From Pseudonocardia sp. CNS-139 (GTDB lineage: Bacteria; Actinomycetota; Actinomycetes; Mycobacteriales; Pseudonocardiaceae), in assembly GCA_001942415.1 (NCBI GenBank), contig MKJX01000077.1:29397-93396 (forward strand): a DNA stretch of 64,000 nucleotides, given 5' to 3'. The notes under the pieces were generated by a model. The model saw nothing but the letters and a program-made list of their open reading frames with translations, was not told where the DNA came from and did no database searches. Position numbers and translations under genes: made by a program. Below, one piece after another: positions 1 to 8,102 of the stretch; the stretch's first letter is position 1; each line of letters begins with the position of its first letter.

Positions 1-598
1 AGCGAATGACGTCGACGAACGAGGTGCCGTCGATGAGCTCGCGGTACTTCTCCTGGATCGCGGTCACGCGCTCCTCGAACTCCGCCTTCTGCCCGCTCAG
101 CGCATCCGTGGTGTTGCCGGCCTCAGCGACTCCGTCGGCGAGGGCCTTCCACTCGGTGTCGAGCCCGTAGAACACGGTCGGGGCGATCGCCGTCAGCTGC
201 TGCTCGATCACCTCGAACTCGGAGTCGGGTATCTGGACCAGGATGAGGTCCGGCGTCAGGCCGGCGAGTTGTTCCATATCGACCTCGTCGGCGCTGGCCG
301 CGAGAATCGTGGCCGACGCGTACGTCGCCCGCTGGTCATCGGGCAACCGCTCGACGTCGGAATCCGACTCCGCCGTGACGCCGATCGGTTTCCCGCCGAG
401 GTCGATGAACGGCAGGGTCGTGTTGCCGATCGTGGCCACGCGCTGGGGGTCGGCGGGGACCTCGATCGCGCCGTTGTCGGCCTGCACGGTGCGGGTCTCG
501 GCGACCGTGCCGGCGGGCTCCTCGGTGCCGGCGCTGCCGCACGCGGTGAGGACGAGCGCCGTGCCCAACAGGGCGGTGGCCAGTCTCAGAGGGTTCAT
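1..598 (-). CDS. Iron-siderophore ABC transporter substrate-binding lipoprotein (C-terminus beyond window edge)
   Basis: Extracytoplasmic binding protein that would hand a ferric siderophore to an ABC importer. The first 199 residues are visible; the rest lies beyond base 1. The start ATG is at 598-596. An N-terminal signal with lipobox LTAC places the lipid-modified cysteine at residue 20. After it comes a typical FecB/PeriBP fold start, with the strand ADPQRVATIG and the segment LAGLTPDLILVQ. The siderophore-interacting protein gene ends 29 bases upstream on the same strand, so the two are probably co-transcribed for iron uptake. The siderophore itself cannot be told from the sequence. Confidence 0.85.
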   Translation of the reverse strand, partial: MNPLRLATALLGTALVLTACGSAGTEEPAGTVAETRTVQADNGAIEVPADPQRVATIGNTTLPFIDLGGKPIGVTAESDSDVERLPDDQRATYASATILAASADEVDMEQLAGLTPDLILVQIPDSEFEVIEQQLTAIAPTVFYGLDTEWKALADGVAEAGNTTDALSGQKAEFEERVTAIQEKYRELIDGTSFVDVIR

Positions 599-627
599 GT
601 CTTCTCTTCTTCGTTCGGGGGAGGTGA

Positions 628-2492
628 TCAGGGGGTGTCGAGCCGCGCCAGTTCGTGGACGGTGGTGCCCCAGCCGACGGTGTGTGTCGCGCTGCGGGCG
701 AGGCCGGCTCGGGTGATGACGGCGTCGAGCTCGGCGGCGGTGCGGAGCCCGGAGCCGTGCACGGTGAGAGCGAGCAGGTCGGCTTCGCCGTCGTGTTCGT
801 CGAGGTCGTCGACGTCGAAGAGCTCTTCGACCAGCAGGACCCGGCCGCCGGGGAGGAGGTTCTCGGCTGCTCGGCGCAGGGCATGGGCGGCATCGGCGTC
901 GGCCAGGGTCTTGACGCGCGGATGACGAACACGCCGTCGGCAGCGGGGCCGGGTTCGAAGACGGACTGTTCGACCACGTCGACCCGGGCGCGCTGCTGCT
1001 CGTCGGGGATGGTGGCGGGCAGGTCGCGGCGCAGCCAGTCGGCCTGTGCGGGCAGCGCGCAGATCGTGATCCGCAGGTCGGGGTGGGCGGCGACGAACTC
1101 GCGGGCCTGCGCGCCGGCGCCGCCGGAGTGCAGCACCAGGTGCCGGACGCCGGCGAGCAGGTCGGACTTGGCGATCGGCTCCGCCAGCGCGGCCTGGAAC
1201 AGGGCGAGGCGTTCGAGGTAGCGATCCTCGTAGTCCTGTTCGGCTCGCACCTCGGCGAAGGTCTGGCCGGTGACCGAGGCGTAGGACGCCCGGCCGGTGC
1301 GGATCGACTCGGTGAGCCCGTGGATGCCGAGCATCTCGCGCCCCGTCACACCGGCGGAGTGCAGCGCGTTGGCCACGAACTCGACGGTCAGCACCTCACC
1401 CACCGGCGTCAGGCCGTAGTGGCCCGGTGTGGTCTCGGTCAGGACGTCCAGGGTGTGCAGGTAGCGCAGCAGCTTGCCCAGCGCCCGCTCATCGGTGTCC
1501 GCCTTGACGGCCAGGTCCGCGACGCCGGTGACGCCGCGGGAGATCAGCTCGGGAACGCCCAGCTCGACGGCGGTGCGGATGGCGATCGGTGCGATCAGCT
1601 CGGTCAGATCGTGGAGCTTCTCGAACGGGGTCCTCGTCTTCTCGGGGTCGGGCACCGCACCGTCGGTCTCCAGCGCGACGACCTCGCCGCGACGCCAGTA
1701 CCCCGCGAACTCGATGTCCTCCTTGGGCACCCCTCGGGCCTCCACCAGGTGGCGCCGGATGTCCCGCACCGTCGCCTGTTCCCCGGCGAGCCACACGAAC
1801 GGCCTGCCTTCCCACCAGCCGCAGTTCCGGACCGCATCCACCAGGCAGGTGGTCGCGCCGGCGTCGGCTCCGTCGCGCACGAGCCAGGTCACCTCGACGC
1901 CGGGCAGCTCACGCAGCTCCTGGCGGTGTTCGGACTCGGCAACCTCGATGAACACCTGCGCCCTCGCGCCCTCGGGCAGCTCGTCGAGCAGGCGGCCGAT
2001 CGCCGGGATCGTGGTGTCGTCTCCGGCGAGCAGCAGCCAGTCCGCATCCTGCGGGAGCGTCTGCGACGAGCCCGGGCCGAAGAAGTGGACGCGATCGCCG
2101 ACCTGGGCGCGGTACGCCCAGGTGGTGCCGACGCCGATGCCGTGCTTGACGATGTCGACGTCCAGCTCGCCGGTCCCGGGCTCCCAGCGACGTACGGTGT
2201 AGATCCTCGACAACGGCCGCGGATCTCTCGGCAGGTCCAGGCCCTTCTCCTGCTGCACCGGCAGCACCGGCTCGGCCTCGCCGGGGTAGGGGAACACCAG
2301 CCGGATGTGGTCGTCGAAGCCCGTTGAGTCGAACGCCGGCCGGGCGAAGCCGTTCGCCGAGGTGAACTCACCCAGCTGCGCACCTGCCAACGTGATCCGC
2401 CGCATCCCCGGCGTCACGTCCAGCACACGCACGACCTCGACCTCTCGCAAGGTCAACGGGTGCACGCTGATCCGGCGCGAGGTCTTCGGCAT
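628..2492 (-). CDS. Siderophore-interacting protein fused to an O-methyltransferase-like domain (one frameshift)
   Basis: Residues 1 to about 265 are a ViuB/SIP-type NADPH- and FAD-dependent ferric-siderophore reductase: the FAD-binding part has RPLSRIYTVRRW, and the C-terminal part ends DIEFAGYWRRGE. From about residue 285 a methyltransferase of the dimerising O-methyltransferase family follows: winged-helix start (LTELIAPIAIRTAVELGVPE), then a Rossmann region with GGAG as a weak AdoMet motif. The frame breaks near 915; restoring one G in GCGTC recovers AVKTLADADAAHALRRAAENL and the end at 628, giving about 621 residues. Seen: both domains in one reading frame. Inferred: iron release coupled to, or regulated by, a methyltransferase-fold domain; that domain may be non-catalytic. 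Divergent from an AraC gene. Confidence 0.82.
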
Positions 2493-2501
2493 GCTGTGAC
2501 G

Positions 2502-2520
2502 TTAGGCAATCCTTACTTGC
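2502..2520. promoter_or_regulatory. Possible DtxR/IdeR iron box
   Basis: The 19 bases TTAGGCAATCCTTACTTGC lie 10 bases upstream of the siderophore-interacting gene start, in the divergent promoter region. They match the IdeR/DtxR consensus TTAGGTTAGSCTAACCTAA at 12 of 19 positions by eye, with the left half TTAGG intact. Iron repression would fit the genes on both sides. The right half is weak, so this is a tentative call. Confidence 0.3.
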
Positions 2521-2556
2521 CGTGGTGTGCGCAGATCGCCATATGGTTAGGACGTG

Positions 2557-4152
2557 ATGGGCGTGGATTCACCACCGCCGGGTGCGAGCCGACCGCCGCC
2601 GGTCCCCCGGGTGCGGTCGAGCGGCTCATGGGACCAGCCCGAGCATCTCCTGCTCTGGGTCCGTACGGGCTCGGCGTGCGTCCGGATGGAGGACAGTCCG
2701 GAGTTCCGGCTCGCCGAAGGCGAGGGCGTCTGGATTCCGGCGAACCCCGGCAGCTGCTGGACGGTCGTCACCAAGCCGGGCACGGTCGCCTTCCCGCTGC
2801 TGACACATCCGAGCATCGCAGCCGGGACCTTGTCCGAGCCGAGGCGGTTCGTGGTTCCCGATGGCTGGCAGGACTGGCTGATCCAGCACTTCAACCTCAT
2901 GGTCACGCCGCTGACCGGTCACGGGTACTCCCAGGACGCGCTCGTCGATCTTCTTCGCGGCCCCGGTCGGCGACCGCCTGCTGCGCGAAGGGCGGACAAC
3001 CAGGCGTACGTGGTCGATCCGCCGGTCATGCCGAGAGCCGGCGGGGCCCGGGAAGTGGCCGACGAACTGCTTCGGAATCCCGCGCTCGACCTCACCGTCG
3101 CCGACTGGGCGGCACGGGTGCTGTCCAGCCCGCGCACCCTGCTCCGCGACTTCCGCGCGGACACCGGGCTGACCTTCGAGCAGTGGCGGCTGCGCTGCCG
3201 GTTGAGCGCGGCTGTCGAGTTCCTGGTCGCCGGGTTCGGCGTCGACCAGGTTGCCGCGCGGGTGGGCTTCGCCAGCCGCAGCGGATTCACGCGCGCGTTC
3301 CGGCAGCAGTTCGGGTCGACTCCCCACGAGTTCAGCCGGACGCTCTCCGCGCACCACGCCATCGGTGACCACTCGCGGCGCGCGACTGCCGCGCGTCAGG
3401 CCGGTGACCTCGTGACGATGGTGCGGGAAGGCCGGGTCGCGCCCGATGCACCCGGGTTGCTCCCAGCGACTCGCACGACCTCGCACACCAACAACTCCCA
3501 CGTGCTCTGCTGGGCGTACCGCGGCAGCGGATACCTGGACGTCGGCGATCGTCGTTACGAGTGGGGCAGGGGCGTCGCGACCTGGATTCCGGCGGGTGTG
3601 AAGCACGTCACGGGTGTGCGTCAGGACTCGATCTCGCTGCCGATCGGGGACGCCGACGCCGGCGAGCTGGGGCTGACCGAGCCGTTGCAGGTCCAGTTCT
3701 CGCCCGACTGGGACGACTACCTGATGTTCTGCTCCATCAGTGCACGCACCCCGGTGCGGCCGGACGACTACAACCCCAGCCACATCCTCGATCTGTTCGC
3801 CGACCAGGTCGCCGCGCAGCGAGCGCTGTCGCTGCCGATGCCGACCGACGCCCGGGCACGGGGAGCCGCCATGTACTACTTGCGCCGCATCGGTACTTCC
3901 GGCGGGTCAGGGCTCGACGTGCCCGCCGACATCCACCGGGCCTTCCGCGAACAGACCGGTATGAGCTTCGCCCGGTGGTGCTACGCCGCCCGCATGCGCA
4001 TCGCCCGAGACATGCTCGCCGGTGTCGCCAAACCCAGCGCCGTCGCCCGCCGTCTCGGGTACGCCCACCTACCGACCTTCAGCTCCGCCTTCACCCGCTT
4101 CCACGGCCTCTCACCGCGCGAGTACCAAGAACGCGAGACCGGGAGGTCCTGA
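2557..4152 (+). CDS. AraC-family regulator with two tandem cupin-HTH units
   Basis: About 531 residues made of two AraC-type regulators in one chain. Unit 1 (about 1-270): cupin-like sensor with GVWIPANPGSCW, then a double helix-turn-helix (LTVADWAARVLSSPRTLLRDF ... VDQVAARVGFASRSGFTRAF). Unit 2 (about 300-531): a second sensor (GVATWIPAGVKHV) and a second, more diverged HTH ending GLSPREYQER. Each HTH half keeps the usual order. Divergent to the siderophore reductase gene across 64 bases, so control of siderophore uptake is likely but inferred. ATG 2557 is chosen with AGGA just upstream; a GTG at 2554 is equally possible. Its fused duplication is unusual. Confidence 0.8.
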   Translation: MGVDSPPPGASRPPPVPRVRSSGSWDQPEHLLLWVRTGSACVRMEDSPEFRLAEGEGVWIPANPGSCWTVVTKPGTVAFPLLTHPSIAAGTLSEPRRFVVPDGWQDWLIQHFNLMVTPLTGHGYSQDALVDLLRGPGRRPPAARRADNQAYVVDPPVMPRAGGAREVADELLRNPALDLTVADWAARVLSSPRTLLRDFRADTGLTFEQWRLRCRLSAAVEFLVAGFGVDQVAARVGFASRSGFTRAFRQQFGSTPHEFSRTLSAHHAIGDHSRRATAARQAGDLVTMVREGRVAPDAPGLLPATRTTSHTNNSHVLCWAYRGSGYLDVGDRRYEWGRGVATWIPAGVKHVTGVRQDSISLPIGDADAGELGLTEPLQVQFSPDWDDYLMFCSISARTPVRPDDYNPSHILDLFADQVAAQRALSLPMPTDARARGAAMYYLRRIGTSGGSGLDVPADIHRAFREQTGMSFARWCYAARMRIARDMLAGVAKPSAVARRLGYAHLPTFSSAFTRFHGLSPREYQERETGRS

Positions 4153-4230
4153 CCGACCAGGATTCGCACGTCAGCGGCCGATCACCCAGCGGGTGGGCGC
4201 CGACGACAGGCGTCCTACCAGGGCCTTATA

Positions 4231-4275
4231 TGGAGCCGCCTTGGGGAGTCGAACCCCAGACCTACGCATTACGAG
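4231..4275. repeat. Left attachment site: 45-bp copy of the tRNA-Thr 3' end
   Basis: Identical over 45 bases to 18460-18504. It contains the CCA end, acceptor arm 3' strand, T arm and part of the anticodon stem on the minus strand, and stops being tRNA-like right after ACGAG. It is the duplicated core of the integration site. Confidence 0.85.
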
Positions 4276-4849
4276 CCGGCTCCCGGCCTCTAGCCCGCCG
4301 TCCGGGCCCGTCTGCGCGGGTCCGGACGTGCTGGTCGGCCCCGTGACGACACCCGTGCAGACCGGCGTAGACGGCGAGCAACTGCAACCACGAGTGCAAC
4401 CACGCTGATCATGTTCTGAGCGCGCCGGACGAGGCGCGCTCCTCGGTCGAGCCTTCATCCGGAAGGCTCCTCATGACTGACCGCATTCCCGCGCGCCGTG
4501 CCGAGGACGAGGCCGCCTCGGCGCTCAATCCTGCTCGGTTCACGGTCACACCGGTCCCCTCGGCGATGCAGTCGACGTCTTCCCGCGACAGATTGCACGG
4601 GACCGTTCTGCCGGGCCGCCTCGCCGGACTGGCGTCGGCCACCCCTGGCGGCGCCGGCCGCACGGTGCGCGCCGGAGGCTGGCGCACCGGGCAGGCCGAG
4701 CGACGGCATCGGGGTGGCCATGCTCAGGCCGAGCCCGGCGGCCGGCTGGGCTTGTCCCATGTGCCATATCTGTCCGCGAGGAAGAACGACCGGACCGTAC
4801 CGGCGAGCCGGAGCCGCTGTGGAAGCCGTCGTTCCCGAGCCCGGAGCTC
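4276..4849. other. Left-end region of the island, no convincing gene
   Basis: 574 bases between the left att copy and rep. Small open frames on both strands have no recognisable motif and the frames do not join into an integrase, which would need about 1.2 kb. It holds the arm-type repeats described separately. In the rep frame, coding-like sequence may begin before 4850 (about 4770-4849, reading EPLWKPSFPSPEL), so the rep start could be further upstream. Confidence 0.5.
4383..4404. repeat. Pair of 10-bp direct repeats TGCAACCACG, 12-bp period (possible integrase arm sites)
   Basis: TGCAACCACG occurs at 4383-4392 and again at 4395-4404. A similar pair, GCAACCAG, with the same 12-base period and orientation, lies at 18393-18412 next to the right att copy. 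Both pairs are followed by GCTGATCATG. Paired short repeats near both ends suit integrase arm binding or a replication iteron; the role is inferred. Confidence 0.4.
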
Positions 4850-6198
4850 GTGCAGCACGCGGCCGACCTCATCCCGCACATCAAGCCGGAGCCGGGAGAC
4901 CTCGGTGAGGGCCCGCGCTGGGAGATCGTCGTAAGTCCCGGCGCGTTCAAGGTGCGCACCCGGAACTACGCGCGTGCCGAGCGGACGCACGAGCGAGCCA
5001 CTGAGCGCCGTCGGAAGCAGATCGACGTGGCCGCGACTTGGGACGGCGACATCCCGGACCCACAGCCGACCCGCGGCACCATTACCGGCTGGACCCGACG
5101 CTCCCGAGCGCGGCTAGTCGAGCGCCTGTCTGACCTCGATTACACGAAGCTCTACGGCCGGTTCCACATCTGCTCCAGCTGCCGTGCTGAGTTCGACGCC
5201 GACCTCGACCGCTGCCCGCGCTGCCGCTCGGACCGCTTCAAGACCGAGGACCGCACCGGCCGGCTGCCAGCGATGCTGACCCTCACGTACCCAGGAGACT
5301 GGCTCACCGTCGCACCCTCCGCTGATGTGGCGATGGGCCACTTTCAGTCACTCTGCAAGCGGTACGCGCGGGCCTGGGGCGAGCCGCTCCGCGGGCCGTG
5401 GAAGAAGGAGTTCCAGGGCCGCGGCGCCGTCCACTTCCACATCTCGACCACCCCGCCGACGCGGATGATCACAGTCTCCGACCCAGAGACCGGCCAGCAG
5501 ATCCGCGTCGACTTCAAGCGCTGGCTCTCGATCGTCTGGGCTGAGATTGTCGCCACCCGCACCCTGAGGAGCGCCGGAAGCACCTGCTCGCCGGGACCGG
5601 GGTCAACTATGCGCAGGGCTTAAAGCTCACCGATCCACGCCGCGTGTCGATCTACTTCGCAAAGTACGGCGCCGCCGCAACGGGCAAGGACTACCAGCAC
5701 CGGGTTCCGCCGGAGTGGCTTGACACCGCGCTCACCTGCACCACCTGCGCCGAGGAGTACCGCCAGGACCTCGACGTGTGTCCATCCTGCGGTAAGCAGA
5801 ACGGCCGGGCCATTAAACGGGGCACTGCGGGCCGCTTCTGGGGTTACCGTCGCCTCGACCGCCTAACAGCAACTCGTCAAGTCGCGCCACCCATTGGCTT
5901 AGCCTTGGGCCGCATTGCCCGCCGCTGGTACCGAGCGAAGGGCCTCACGAGGCAAGTCACTGTGAAGCGAGTTAGTCAATCGAACGGCCGCACCAGCTAT
6001 CGTAAGGCCAGTGTTAGTAAGCAACTCTTTCCCCACAGCCGCGGCTTTCTTTGCCTCAACGACGGCGCGTCGTTCGCCGAACAGATAAGCAAGGCAGTCT
6101 CCCACTATGGAACTCGCTTGACCTCAGAACCGATATGGTCCGGCAGCGTTATACCCTTGCAGGCGCACGATACCTTGATCGGGCGACCGGAAAAGTAG
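4850..6198 (+). CDS. Rolling-circle replication initiator, RepSA-like (one frameshift)
   Basis: About 449 residues after repair. It has the signs of an HUH-type Rep of actinobacterial plasmids and integrative elements: AMLTLTYPGDW (motif 1), GRGAVHFHI with the metal-binding HxH (motif 2), and RVSIYFAKYG with the probable nicking tyrosine (motif 3), followed by GRFWGY. Two CxxC pairs (CSSCRAEFDADLDRCPRC and CTTCAEEYRQDLDVCPSC) form zinc ribbons. The frame breaks near 5560; one extra C restores VAHPHPEERRKHLLAG. The start GTG 4850 is uncertain and may lie upstream. The 3' end overlaps the convergent FtsK-like gene by 75 bases. Expected role: replication of the excised circular island. Confidence 0.75.
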
Positions 6199-8031
6199 GT
6201 CGCCCTTACCCAGGAGCGACTGAGCGCCACCCTCATCAAGAATGACGCGAGAGTCGACCGCTGACTGAACCCTGAGAGCCAATCGCGCGAAGTTGCTCTT
6301 CATTACTCCTGTTACCACATCTGTAGACGGACGCTGCGTAGCCGCGACGAGATGGCCCCCAATAGCTCTCGCTACCTGATTGAAGCGGGTCACTAGCGTC
6401 TCGAAACGCTTGCGATCGGCCGTTGCCATCACCAGTTCCGCGAACTCGTCAATCAATACTACGAGCGGACGGAGTGGCGCTTGCAGTCCTCTCGCTGACG
6501 CATCGCGAAGCATGTCCTGGACATTGGTGATCTGGGCCGGATCATCACGCTCAATTGCATCCGCGGCATAGGCGTTGAACACTTTACGCCGTGCAGGAAG
6601 CCGGTCGTCCACAATCTCGGCGAGCAAATCGACAGCCCCTTCGACACCTGAATGATAGTCGGACGACGATTTCAAGTGCGGAGCCTTACGGAAGTCGATG
6701 TAGTCAGACATACCCTTCGCATCGATTATTACAACATCTAATTCCTCGGCAGTATAGAAATAGGTCAACTGCCAAAGGATCGAGCGCAAGAAGACGCTCT
6801 TGCCGCTACCAGTTGTCCCCGCCACGAGTAGGTGCGGGAGTTCATCAAGACCGACAATAAACGGCTTGTAGTCTAACTGCGCACCAAGAGCGATCCTTAC
6901 TGAGCCCACCGCCTCACGAATTCCCGCCACCATCGATACGTCACCAATGTGTCGAGAACTCCGGGGAAGTTCAACACACGCGTAACCGGGTTCCTGAGGC
7001 CAGTTGGAGATGCGGACGCTACTAGTCCCCAATTCGCGAGCGATATCGCCCTCCTGCGACTGCAGCGTGGACAAGCGAGCACCGCGGGCCAAGCGGATCG
7101 GAATCTGAACGACCGATGGGCCTACTGTGGCACGATCAACGTCAATCTCCCGCAGCGGCGCATTTCGAGCGATGAGAGAATCTCGAACTTTCGCCGCCCA
7201 CTCATTGAGAGGCTCGCCATGCTCCAGCTCTTCTTCGGCGATAGACGCGAGATCCTCTGTTGCTTCATCTCTGGTGTTAACTGCAGTAGGGGTCCTCTCA
7301 TGATCATTACCAGGAGAGCCGCTGTCGCCTGTGCCACTGTCACTACCATTGTCCGTAGCAGCGGGATCGGTAGATCCTTCAGCCTTCGCGGACCCTCCCG
7401 CTGCTGGCATCCCATCGCCATCTCCCGACCCAGCGCTCAACTCCATCAAGCCCTGGAACTCATCGAGGAGACTAGCGTCGAGTTCGACATGCCCACCGGC
7501 CTTGGACTGCAGGGCCCTCTTCAGCCAGGGAACACCAAGAGTCAGTACAGGCGTCCGGCCATCTGTCGCGACACGTGAAACCGCGTCCGCAGGCTCATTC
7601 GTCCCAACCACAAAGATCCGCGACTTGACAGTAACCTTTGTAGGCGCCTCGAACAACTTGTTGAGGGCTCGGACCCTTGCTTCATATTCAGCTGGCGCGT
7701 CAACTCGGACAGAGTCCCACTGTTGCAAAGCCTCGAGGAAGACCTGCCGTTTGAGTATCTCCCGCCGAGACGGGGTCAGAGGGTCATCCGGATCGATACC
7801 GAAGATCTTCCGAAGCACCTTCGCCATCTCATTGACCTGCTCAAGGGCTTCCGATACCGCTTCCGGTTGCGATCCTTCTGCCCAGTTGAGCGCGTCTGTG
7901 CGGGACTTAACCTCAGCCGCCGTAACCACGACTTCGGACCCAGACCATGTCAAAGTGAGGAGATCAGCGCGCCGATCTGGACCCTCACGGAGGTTCAGCC
8001 ACTGGCGCGCCGATTCGGTGTCCAGGCTCAC
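6124..8031 (-). CDS. FtsK/HerA-type DNA translocase domain with PD-(D/E)xK-like motif, C-terminal part of a DptH-like protein
   Basis: 635 residues from GTG 8031. Near the start, DRRADLLTLTW ... TAAEVKSR has the D-(x)n-ExK pattern of a PD-(D/E)xK nuclease. A low-complexity Gly/Ser/Asp linker (about 200-265) follows, then an FtsK/SpoIIIE-like motor: Walker A LVAGTTGSGKSVF near 6795-6835, Walker B PLVVLIDEFAEL, and VAATQRPSTDVVTG. Reading upstream of 8031 in the same frame stays open (LAAVLAYLQEESAEEE...) and meets the end of the preceding gene, from which it is separated by a single missing base near 8105-8115. Most likely both are one protein of about 1523 residues (6124-10694), the size and layout of DptH. 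Alternative: the TraB motor of the element, which its operon position argues against. Confidence 0.7.
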   Translation of the reverse strand: MSLDTESARQWLNLREGPDRRADLLTLTWSGSEVVVTAAEVKSRTDALNWAEGSQPEAVSEALEQVNEMAKVLRKIFGIDPDDPLTPSRREILKRQVFLEALQQWDSVRVDAPAEYEARVRALNKLFEAPTKVTVKSRIFVVGTNEPADAVSRVATDGRTPVLTLGVPWLKRALQSKAGGHVELDASLLDEFQGLMELSAGSGDGDGMPAAGGSAKAEGSTDPAATDNGSDSGTGDSGSPGNDHERTPTAVNTRDEATEDLASIAEEELEHGEPLNEWAAKVRDSLIARNAPLREIDVDRATVGPSVVQIPIRLARGARLSTLQSQEGDIARELGTSSVRISNWPQEPGYACVELPRSSRHIGDVSMVAGIREAVGSVRIALGAQLDYKPFIVGLDELPHLLVAGTTGSGKSVFLRSILWQLTYFYTAEELDVVIIDAKGMSDYIDFRKAPHLKSSSDYHSGVEGAVDLLAEIVDDRLPARRKVFNAYAADAIERDDPAQITNVQDMLRDASARGLQAPLRPLVVLIDEFAELVMATADRKRFETLVTRFNQVARAIGGHLVAATQRPSTDVVTGVMKSNFARLALRVQSAVDSRVILDEGGAQSLLGKGDLLFRSPDQGIVRLQGYNAAGPYRF

Positions 8032-8102
8032 GACCAGCGAACGCTCCTCCTCCGCAGATTCCTCCTGCAGATACGCAAGTACAGCAGCCAGGCCTAGACG
8101 CC

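Noticed and set aside
4473..4934. Open frame at the left end of the island, possible integrase remnant
   Set aside because: No recombinase motif (R..HxRH..Y) in any frame and too short; composition is Arg/Ser noise from high GC.
6124..8031. FtsK-like motor read as the conjugative TraB of the island
   Set aside because: It is the last part of the coupled defence-like operon, continues from the preceding gene and carries a nuclease-like motif; kept as an alternative only.
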